From assembly GCF_012030425.1 (NCBI RefSeq), contig NZ_JAAUVN010000002.1, positions 930,001 through 994,000 on the forward strand: a DNA stretch of 64,000 nt. The letters run 5' to 3'. A program made the translations under genes and the position numbers. Positions 35,487-41,963 of this stretch are shown here, one piece after another. The notes beneath the pieces are model-generated. The model saw only the letters and a list, made by a program, of their open reading frames with translations, did not search any database and was not told where the DNA came from. Numbering within the stretch: position 1 is the first letter of the stretch; each line of letters opens with the position of its first letter. The stretch is from Sphingobacterium sp. B16(2022) (GTDB taxonomy: Bacteria > Bacteroidota > Bacteroidia > Sphingobacteriales > Sphingobacteriaceae).

Positions 35487-36011
35487 ATGAAGAAAAAGCA
35501 ACCGCCCGTTCAAGAAGTAAAAAGACCAGTTGATCAATATTTTGAGAATTTAAATGCAAATTTTCAGAATCCTACGAATCGAATTTTTCAAATTATTTTT
35601 TTACCGTTATTCTTTTTTGGTTTAATGGGACTGATTTGGATGATTCCATTTCCTCAATTTGATTTTTTGGTTAAATTGGGATGGCATACTTTTCTGAACT
35701 GGGGTTCATTTTTTATTGCCGTGCTTATCTATTATTATTTAAAGCTTTCTCCAACACTATCTTATGCTGTTTTACTATGTATAGGCATAATGAGTTATTT
35801 TATTGTGCAACTCGAATATATTGAGCGGGATGGTGGACCAAGTGTATTACTTGTTTCTGGAGTGATTACAGCAGTTTCTTTAGCTGCATTATGGTGGGGT
35901 AAGTCTAAAGAGAATAAAGCTATTTCATTAGGTGAATTTTGGACATTAATTTCCGTAGGTCCTATTTGGCTTTGGCATTTTGTTTTTAGAAAGGTTAAGC
36001 TAAAATATTAA
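35487..36011 (+). CDS. Mpo1-like (DUF962-type) membrane protein lacking the family histidines
   Basis: This is about 174 residues. The longer frame to 35343 would add 48 mostly hydrophobic residues, but a promoter box inside that stretch (35443-35450) argues against it. RPVDQYFENLNANFQNPTNRIFQIIFLPLFFFGLMGLIWMIPFP resembles the Mpo1/YGL010w family start (motif around Y-x-x-x-H-x-N-x-x-N-x-x-x-H followed by a membrane helix). Here both His are replaced (by Phe and Gln). Four or five transmembrane helices follow. Mpo1 is an iron-dependent fatty-acid oxygenase; this copy would lack part of its metal site. The family call is tentative. Confidence 0.6.
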   Translation: MKKKQPPVQEVKRPVDQYFENLNANFQNPTNRIFQIIFLPLFFFGLMGLIWMIPFPQFDFLVKLGWHTFLNWGSFFIAVLIYYYLKLSPTLSYAVLLCIGIMSYFIVQLEYIERDGGPSVLLVSGVITAVSLAALWWGKSKENKAISLGEFWTLISVGPIWLWHFVFRKVKLKY

Positions 36012-36030
36012 AACTTATATAGTTATTTGG

Positions 36031-36064
36031 AAGCCTTGTTCTTTACTAAGAACAAGGCTTTTTT
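36031..36064 (+). terminator. Terminator after the Mpo1-like gene
   Basis: AAGCCTTGTTCT (36031-36042) and AGAACAAGGCTT (36049-36060) form a perfect 12-bp stem followed by T. Confidence 0.85.
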
Positions 36065-36070
36065 ACATTA

Positions 36071-36952
36071 TTAGAATTTGTAAGTAATACCAGCTCCTAG
36101 TATTTGTTTCACTTGTAGATCAGATTTTTTGCCTACTTGAACTCCATTTTCTATTTTAGGAAGTTTGGTGTTATCATCATATATTAACTGTACACCTGCA
36201 TTTACTGTAATCCATTTGTTCACCTTCATATTTAGATTGGCCGTATAGTCAATATCTACATTTTGTGGCTTCTCTAAATAGTTGGAATAAAGTTTTAGGA
36301 TATTTTCAAAAGTAACATTCTCCATAATTTGTGTTTTATAATAGGCATCAAATGAAGCACCAAATTCTACGCGTGTATTTTTTCCAGGATCCAGTCCATA
36401 ATTTGGCGCTAGGCTATCATTCTTAACAATAACAAAGCGAACGGCTGCGGGAGACAAGTTAAATTTTAAATTATCTGATTTTTTATAAGCTATACCGGGA
36501 CCAAAGCTTAAATAGGCAGGAGCAAAGGCCTCTGATAGCAATTTTTTATTTGCGGATGTATAATCATAACCCTTGGCAAATTGGGTGTTAAAATTAAGAA
36601 AAAAGGTGTACAGCCAATGTTCTTTAGCTTGGTAACCCAATAAACTGTTTAAAGATAATCGGTCGTCATTTTTTCTCCAATCTGTTTCCTTTTGAAAAGT
36701 TTGACCATAAGCTGCAATTACTTTATTATCCCAAGACCATTTTTCTTTTTTATAGTTGAAGTCATAATTTAAGATTATGTTGCCTGCGAAAGAATTGACT
36801 CCCCCGGCAGCCCAATTCGAGAATGAACTTTGGTTAATCAGAAATGTGTTCTCTCCATGCATGGTCCAATTCTTTGTCGAATCAACTTGTGCCTGACCTT
36901 TGTTAATTATTAGAAAGATGGCTGTAAACAATAAAAGTTTTATTTTATTCAT
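36071..36952 (-). CDS. DUF3078 outer-membrane beta-barrel protein
   Basis: This 293-residue protein has a signal peptide (cleavage near GQAQ). It matches DUF3078: NWTMHGENTFLINQSSFSNWAAGGVNSFAGNIILNYDFNYKKEKWSWDNKVIAAYGQ at the start, alternating strands, and a C-terminal ILGAGITYKF ending in Phe as outer-membrane barrels do. Function in the family is not known; some members sit near lipid or cell-wall genes. It stands alone, convergent with the Mpo1-like gene. Confidence 0.82.
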   Translation of the reverse strand: MNKIKLLLFTAIFLIINKGQAQVDSTKNWTMHGENTFLINQSSFSNWAAGGVNSFAGNIILNYDFNYKKEKWSWDNKVIAAYGQTFQKETDWRKNDDRLSLNSLLGYQAKEHWLYTFFLNFNTQFAKGYDYTSANKKLLSEAFAPAYLSFGPGIAYKKSDNLKFNLSPAAVRFVIVKNDSLAPNYGLDPGKNTRVEFGASFDAYYKTQIMENVTFENILKLYSNYLEKPQNVDIDYTANLNMKVNKWITVNAGVQLIYDDNTKLPKIENGVQVGKKSDLQVKQILGAGITYKF

Positions 36953-37449
36953 ATTTCATTTTTTTAAGTCTAAAAGCTTAAACACAAAGCCAACTTAGAT
37001 TGTTTAGTTAAAGTCAATATTTTATTATTAAACAATCAAAAAAAACAACCTTTGTCTAGAAGAACACTGTTTTTTGCAAACAATATGATGTGTATTAAGA
37101 ATCACTATTCTTAAAAAAGTAATTGCTCAGATCTAAATAGGAATTAGAAAAGGAGGTCATATGGAACTGTTTGTGATCAAGATGATTATTTGATTGTTGT
37201 GCTAGTTTTTTATTAGGGGAGAGGGTTTGGTCGTAATCCGATGTCTGAAAAATAGGATACAGATTGATGCATCATTTACTTGTGAGTCGATTTGGCAGCA
37301 GGTGTTAGGACTTTGATAGAAATAGGGTAGCTTTAACTGTTCCAAATCTAGCATATTAAACAAAGTTAATAGTTCGCTTGTTTAATAATTGGAACTTTTA
37401 TTACAAAATAATCAAAAAATAAGTCATTTTTGTAGAAAGAGAATGATTT
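36953..37449. other. Intergenic region between the DUF3078 gene and rlmH
   Basis: This 497-bp gap has no convincing long ORF. At 37151 AGGAGGT precedes an ATG (37161) that opens a 10-codon ORF ending at 37193 (MELFVIKMII). The match to the 16S anti-Shine-Dalgarno is complete, which is rare here, but the peptide is too short to judge. A CATTTTTG box near 37422 may belong to rlmH. Confidence 0.35.
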
Positions 37450-37923
37450 ATGAAAATAACTTTGTTGTGCATTGGGAAGACAGATGATAAATATTTGATT
37501 GAAGGAATTGAAAAATACTTGAAACGATTAAAGTTTTATATAACCTTCAATCTCGTAGTTATTCCAGATATCAAGAATAGTAAAAATCTAACGAAAGAAC
37601 AACAAAAGGAAAAGGAAGCACAACTTTTGCTGAAACATATTAATTCTTTGGATACTGTTGTTTTACTGGATGAGTTTGGGAGGGAGTATCGTTCTTTGGA
37701 ATTTGCTTCTTATTTGGAAAAGAATATGATTCAGAGTACGCAGCATCTTATCTTTGTTATAGGAGGGCCTTATGGTTTTGATGATCAGATTTATCAGCGT
37801 GCTAATCAGAAAATATCATTATCAAAGATGACATTTTCGCATCAGATGATTCGTTTGTTTTTTGTTGAGCAGACCTATCGCGCATTTTCAATTTTAAAAG
37901 GTGAGCCTTATCATCACGAATAA
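37450..37923 (+). CDS. rlmH: 23S rRNA (pseudouridine1915-N3)-methyltransferase RlmH
   Basis: This is a 157-residue SPOUT-fold enzyme, the usual length, that methylates pseudouridine 1915 of 23S rRNA in assembled ribosomes. MKITLLCIGKTDDKYLIEGIEKYLKRL starts the protein, VVLLDEFGREYRSLEFA follows, and the knot region is FVIGGPYGFDDQIYQRANQKISLSKMTFSHQMIRLFFVEQTYRAFSILKGEPYHHE, ending in the conserved Y-H-H/K. A 38-residue membrane peptide gene follows 48 bp downstream. Confidence 0.96.
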   Translation: MKITLLCIGKTDDKYLIEGIEKYLKRLKFYITFNLVVIPDIKNSKNLTKEQQKEKEAQLLLKHINSLDTVVLLDEFGREYRSLEFASYLEKNMIQSTQHLIFVIGGPYGFDDQIYQRANQKISLSKMTFSHQMIRLFFVEQTYRAFSILKGEPYHHE

Positions 37924-37971
37924 TTGTGGAATTAATATAATTTATGCATCAATTAAAGAAAGGAGTTACAT

Positions 37972-38088
37972 ATGTTACCAAGTAAAAGAGATTATCACTT
38001 TAAGAGCGATGATAATAATTCAGGAGTCACTAAGATTATTATTATTGTTTGTATTATTATTGTATTGCTTTTGGCTTATTTTGTCTAA
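37972..38088 (+). CDS. Small single-span membrane protein (38 residues)
   Basis: The ORF starts at ATG 37972 with AGGAG at 37961-37965, six bases upstream, and ends TAA at 38086. The first 20 residues are polar (MLPSKRDYHFKSDDNNSGVT), followed by KIIIIVCIIIVLLLAYFV, one strong transmembrane helix reaching the C-terminus. A terminator hairpin follows at 38116. The ribosome-binding site, clean topology and terminator support a real gene; no family is known to me. A longer ORF on the same strand (37901-38176) overlaps rlmH in another frame and is less likely. Confidence 0.6.
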   Translation: MLPSKRDYHFKSDDNNSGVTKIIIIVCIIIVLLLAYFV

Positions 38089-38115
38089 ACGATTTATAGC
38101 ACGAACTTTTCACAA

Positions 38116-38146
38116 GAGGTTCTATTCTTCGTTTAGAGCCTCTTTT
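38116..38146 (+). terminator. Terminator after rlmH and the small membrane protein
   Basis: GAGGTTCT (38116-38123) pairs with AGAGCCTC (38135-38142), eight pairs with one G-U, followed by TTTT. Confidence 0.7.
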
Positions 38147-38258
38147 AGTTTTAGTGATTTGATTATAAATGCGTAGAGATCCTGTATAAAAGTATATATT
38201 TTCAATATAATTTTTGAAGCAATGTAAGTTCCTGCACTTAAGTGTCTGGACTTTTATT

Positions 38259-38290
38259 AAAACAAAATAGGCGATACCGGGAGTATCGCC
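38259..38290 (-). terminator. Minus-strand terminator with a TCCCG loop
   Basis: GGCGATAC (38290-38283 on the minus strand) pairs with GTATCGCC (38277-38270) over 8 bp around TCCCG, followed by TATTTTGTTTT. It lies 184 nt past the Nudix gene end and could end that transcript or a separate small RNA. Confidence 0.65.
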
Positions 38291-38473
38291 ATAAAATCAC
38301 ACTAACTATTAAAATACCTATAGAACTAGGAATTTGCAAAATTCAGTATACCAAAGTTTTACTTTTTTAAATCTGGAATAGTCTTAACAAAATAACTTAT
38401 TAGGTTCCTTCTATAAAAGGTAATTTTTTTATTGGTATACGTAAATTTAATGTTTTTTTTTATAAATACAAAT

Positions 38474-38926
38474 TTATTTTATATCCTTATAAAAAATATT
38501 CCATGCCATTTGGTCGGTTTTGAATGTTAGATTAATTTCTTTCAAGTTTTCTATTTTTACCCATCTAAAAGATTGCGCTTTACCATCTTCATATTCCTGG
38601 CCTTCAAAGTCAAATTCTTTTTTTGTGGTTCGGATCTGAATGGGGGTGCTGTTTTTGATTAAATAATATATTGAAATAATCTGACTGTCATTAAAGCTTG
38701 ATTTTTCATAAAAATCAGTTGTATAGATGTGTGATAAGATTTCAATATCAAAGTTGCATTCTTCTTGATATTCTCTTTTTAGGGCATCAATAAGTCCTTC
38801 TCCGTATTCTAAACCACCTCCAGGAAATTTGGTGAACGATACATTTTCAGTTTTCTCATCGCTGATGAGTACTTCATTATCATCATTAATCAAAATTCCA
38901 TATACTCTTACATTAAAAGGAAACAT
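38474..38926 (-). CDS. Nudix hydrolase
   Basis: This is a 150-residue enzyme that hydrolyses a nucleoside diphosphate linked to another group. The Nudix box is G-GLEYG-E-GLIDALK-REYQEECNF, which fits GX5EX7REUXEEXGU except that the final Gly is Asn. The first strands (FNVRVYGILINDDNEVLISDEKTENVSFTKFPGGG) are normal. The substrate cannot be told. It ends 12 bp before the DUF1080 gene on the same strand and is probably last in a four-gene run (helicase, unknown, DUF1080, Nudix). Confidence 0.88.
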   Translation of the reverse strand: MFPFNVRVYGILINDDNEVLISDEKTENVSFTKFPGGGLEYGEGLIDALKREYQEECNFDIEILSHIYTTDFYEKSSFNDSQIISIYYLIKNSTPIQIRTTKKEFDFEGQEYEDGKAQSFRWVKIENLKEINLTFKTDQMAWNIFYKDIK

Positions 38927-38937
38927 GTGCTATTATT

Positions 38938-39741
38938 TTATTTTTTTGATAAATCTTTAAGATAAATATTTTTGAATTCCACAGGCTGACCTTCGCTTTG
39001 CAAGGCTATAAATCCTTGTTTTAGCTTTTTGCCATCAATTTTTATTCTTGGGTCATACCTATTTGCCACTCCGCCACCTATCGTTGGCTGGCTATATTGA
39101 AGGACAGTATCCCCATTAATGATATGTGTTATCAATGAATCACCATGTACGATCAATTCTGCTTTGACCCATTGATCTCCATCATATGTTTTAGAGGTTG
39201 ATTCTAGACAATGTGATTCCAATTTTTTTCCTTTATAGACGATATCTGTTCCTGGAGAACACATATTGCCGGTTGGTCTCGGGTTTCCATCGCTTAACCC
39301 TCCTAAAAATTGCATTTCAACTGAGATTGGCCAATCCTGCTCTTTAGGCATCGTTCTTGGATCTTGTGAATGAAACATAAGTCCGCTATTCCGTAAGGTA
39401 TAGGATGGTGCACCCTTTTGTAAATCTCCATAGAATCGATATTCTAGCTTAACGTGATAATCTGAATAGGGCGTTTTATAATAAAGATGTCCATATTGCT
39501 CATTAAAATCACCATAGCTATCGTAATTGACTTGTATTACACCGTCTTTTACTCGGAAGGTATTGGCAAAGTTTACATCAACATCATGATGGTGTATTTT
39601 CACAATCCAATTATCAAGATTTCTTCCGTTGAACAGACTGATCCACCCGTTCTTATTTTGATTTTTTGAATGATGCTGTGTAGCACAGGCAGCAGACAGT
39701 GCTAATAAGCCGATCGGCAATATATATTTGAGTTTCATCAT
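38938..39741 (-). CDS. DUF1080 (3-keto-disaccharide hydrolase domain) lipoprotein
   Basis: This is a 267-residue lipoprotein with lipobox SAAC (Cys19). The DUF1080 concanavalin-like fold shows in GWISLFNGRNLDNWIVKIHHHDVDVNFANTFRVKDGVIQVNYDSYGDF, RNSGLMFHSQDP, PISVEMQFLGGL and, at the end, GFIALQSEGQPVEFKNIYLKDL. Members hydrolyse 3-keto-glycosides in the periplasm. No 3-keto sugar dehydrogenase is nearby, so the pathway is unclear. Its start overlaps the upstream gene's stop by one base, so the two are translationally coupled. Confidence 0.85.
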   Translation of the reverse strand: MMKLKYILPIGLLALSAACATQHHSKNQNKNGWISLFNGRNLDNWIVKIHHHDVDVNFANTFRVKDGVIQVNYDSYGDFNEQYGHLYYKTPYSDYHVKLEYRFYGDLQKGAPSYTLRNSGLMFHSQDPRTMPKEQDWPISVEMQFLGGLSDGNPRPTGNMCSPGTDIVYKGKKLESHCLESTSKTYDGDQWVKAELIVHGDSLITHIINGDTVLQYSQPTIGGGVANRYDPRIKIDGKKLKQGFIALQSEGQPVEFKNIYLKDLSKK

Positions 39742-40487
39742 TATAAAGGCATAAAACCATTTTCAACTGTTTGCTCGTCTATACCCATGTAGGAATAATG
39801 CCTCGGTAAAAACCAAGATATAGATGCCATAATTTGTTTAAAATCTTGCTCAGTCTGAAACATAGCTGGTGTAATATTAAAAACTAAATCCTGACTTACC
39901 AAAGTTTCATCATCATAATTTCTTGCTATCAACATAATTTTGGGTTCTTTGATCCCCATGTTTACTAAGTATTCTCTCAAATTATGGCGTAAGTCTTTTG
40001 GTAGAATTGTTTCTGAAGGTTGTCCCACTAAGATTTTTTCATCTTTATCAATGTGAGCCTCTTCCGTTTTTTTTGAAAAAATAGACTCATCAGAATAGAA
40101 TTCATTATTTAAGGAATAGTTGACTAGGTCACCATATGAGAAGATCCAGTCTGGTTGCTCTTGATGCGTATTAATAGCAAGCCCCATACCTTTTTTGAGA
40201 AGGAATGATTTCAATTTATGTTTGATCACAAAAGCTTGAAAATTTTGATCTTTCGGTGCATTTTCTAATTGAAAATAAGGATATCCATCAGGACCTATGA
40301 TTAGTTCTGATGCTGCCAGCTGGAAGGTTGACTCACCTATGTTGTCTAAAAATTCTGCTACCCATTTTTCATCACGTTCTTTAAACGGAATCTCCAGTAA
40401 AGAATTAATATTGATAGTTTTTGAAAGATCCCCTAGCAGATTTTCATTTGAGTTTTCACTGTCGTTAAATAAATGTACCGTACTCAT
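39741..40487 (-). CDS. Protein of unknown function coupled to the DUF1080 gene
   Basis: This is a 248-residue soluble protein without signal peptide. I do not recognise it. The C-terminal part (EYLVNMGIKEPKIMLIARNYDDETLVSQDLVFNITPAMFQTEQDFKQIMASISWFLPRHYSYMGID) has the alternating pattern of an alpha/beta domain, faintly like SseB-type proteins. The middle is acidic and may be flexible (YSDESIFSKKTEEAHIDKDEK). It shares one base with the downstream lipoprotein gene. Confidence 0.65.
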   Translation of the reverse strand: MSTVHLFNDSENSNENLLGDLSKTININSLLEIPFKERDEKWVAEFLDNIGESTFQLAASELIIGPDGYPYFQLENAPKDQNFQAFVIKHKLKSFLLKKGMGLAINTHQEQPDWIFSYGDLVNYSLNNEFYSDESIFSKKTEEAHIDKDEKILVGQPSETILPKDLRHNLREYLVNMGIKEPKIMLIARNYDDETLVSQDLVFNITPAMFQTEQDFKQIMASISWFLPRHYSYMGIDEQTVENGFMPL

Positions 40488-40572
40488 ATTAAATTTCGAT
40501 CATTATGATAATTAGTAAAAATAGACATTTTATTAGGAATGGGATATAAGGATGTGCAACAATTTCGATTCC

Positions 40573-41751
40573 TTATTTTTTTTTCTTCTTAGCTGTTTTG
40601 ACTTGACTTGTGGAAATCATTTGTTCCCAGGTTAATATATAAGGGTGCTGGTCGTTTATTTTTATTTGTCTATTTAATGATAATTGTAATTGGATCCACT
40701 TGTTATTGTCTTGTGCGTCGCAAAAGGTATAAGCTTTACCTGTTGTCATACTTCTTCCTGTTCTCCCAATTCTATGCGTGTATAAGGAATCACTATCCGG
40801 GACTTCGTAATTTATTACCATGGGAAGGTTTTCGATATCTACTCCTCTAGCCAGTAGGTCTGTGGCAACAAGTATCTGAATTTCTTTTGATTTAAAAGCC
40901 GTTAATAGTTGCGTTCTATTTTTCTGCGCTTTATCTGCGTAAAGCCCTTCGGCGACAATTCCTTCTTTTTTTAAATCCGCTACGATACGATCTACTGCAT
41001 GTGTTGTTCTGCTAAAGATCAGTATCTGTTCTTCCGGGTTTAACTCGATTAAGTACTTGATCAGATTTTTTTTATTGGTTCTGTCTACATAAAATACACT
41101 TTCTTCGATCGTGCATTTCTTCACTTCCTTTTCTATTTCAATTTTAATTGGATTTTTCAACGTTTTATTCACAATTTTCAAAATATCTTTAGGAAGTGTA
41201 GCTGAAAAGTAAAGGCTTTGTTTTTTATTTGGTAAATGCTTTAAAATTTGATTTACTTCTTTAATAAAACCTAGCTGTAATAACTGATCAAACTCATCTA
41301 TAACCAGCGTTTTAATAGTATTACATGTAATTTTCCCTTGGTCAATAAGATCTAAGATACGGCCAGGGGTCGCTATAAGTATAGTAGGACTTTGCAATAG
41401 TCCTGCTAGCTGCATATCATAAGCCTGTCCTCCAACAAGTGTGATGGTTGTAACGGGGTAGCTTTGAATGAGCTTATTTATACGGCTTTGTGTTTGCAAC
41501 GCTAATTCTCTTGTAGGATTTAATATAAGTGTCTGCTCCTGTAATGTAATTTCTTGTGTGAAATAGCGATGTAAGATGGGTATTGTAAACGCTTCGGTTT
41601 TTCCTGTTCCTGTAGGAGCAATCGCAATAAGATCTTTTTTATTTAGTATATGAGGAATCACAAGTTCTTGAACGGATGTCAGGATTGTGAATCCTGATTG
41701 CTCTAAGATGGATAAAAGACTTGAATGAATATTAAGATCTTGAAATTTCAA
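40573..41751 (-). CDS. DEAD-box-family RNA helicase with a DEFD motif
   Basis: This 392-residue helicase has the short core only. Motifs in order: Q-motif region (LTSVQELVIPHIL), Walker A APTGTGKT, Ia (NPTRELALQ), Ib (ATPGR), motif II VIDEFDQLL, motif III (FSATL), and C-terminal FSRTTHAVDRIV, ATDLLARGVD, HRIGRTGR. Motif II reads D-E-F-D where the family normally has D-E-A-D. The short basic tail KTAKKKKK follows. It likely unwinds RNA in ribosome assembly or mRNA decay, possibly cold-induced; this is family knowledge, not visible here. Confidence 0.88.
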   Translation of the reverse strand: MKFQDLNIHSSLLSILEQSGFTILTSVQELVIPHILNKKDLIAIAPTGTGKTEAFTIPILHRYFTQEITLQEQTLILNPTRELALQTQSRINKLIQSYPVTTITLVGGQAYDMQLAGLLQSPTILIATPGRILDLIDQGKITCNTIKTLVIDEFDQLLQLGFIKEVNQILKHLPNKKQSLYFSATLPKDILKIVNKTLKNPIKIEIEKEVKKCTIEESVFYVDRTNKKNLIKYLIELNPEEQILIFSRTTHAVDRIVADLKKEGIVAEGLYADKAQKNRTQLLTAFKSKEIQILVATDLLARGVDIENLPMVINYEVPDSDSLYTHRIGRTGRSMTTGKAYTFCDAQDNNKWIQLQLSLNRQIKINDQHPYILTWEQMISTSQVKTAKKKKK

Positions 41752-41935
41752 AGTTTTGATGTTTTATTTTACCAAAGATAAGATTTAGTGACTAAATTGA
41801 TAATATTCTTTAGTAGAGTAGCTATAAGCTAATTGTAAGTGCTAATTCCGTTAAGCAATTATTTATATTGTTTAAATAGCTATCTCCAATTATTTATTAA
41901 TGTTAATAATGATTATTTTAGAATATTATTTTTAT

Positions 41936-41943
41936 TAAATTTG
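41936..41943 (+). promoter_or_regulatory. -7 box of the E1 gene
   Basis: TAAATTTG fits TAnnTTTG, 20 nt before the ATG at 41964. A good -33 box is not evident. Confidence 0.4.
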
Positions 41944-41963
41944 TTGGAAACTGAAAATATAAT

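Noticed and set aside
37901..38176. 91-codon ORF overlapping the end of rlmH
   Set aside because: The frame has rare hydrophobic clusters and no ribosome-binding site; the 38-codon ORF at 37972 has both a site and clear topology in another frame.
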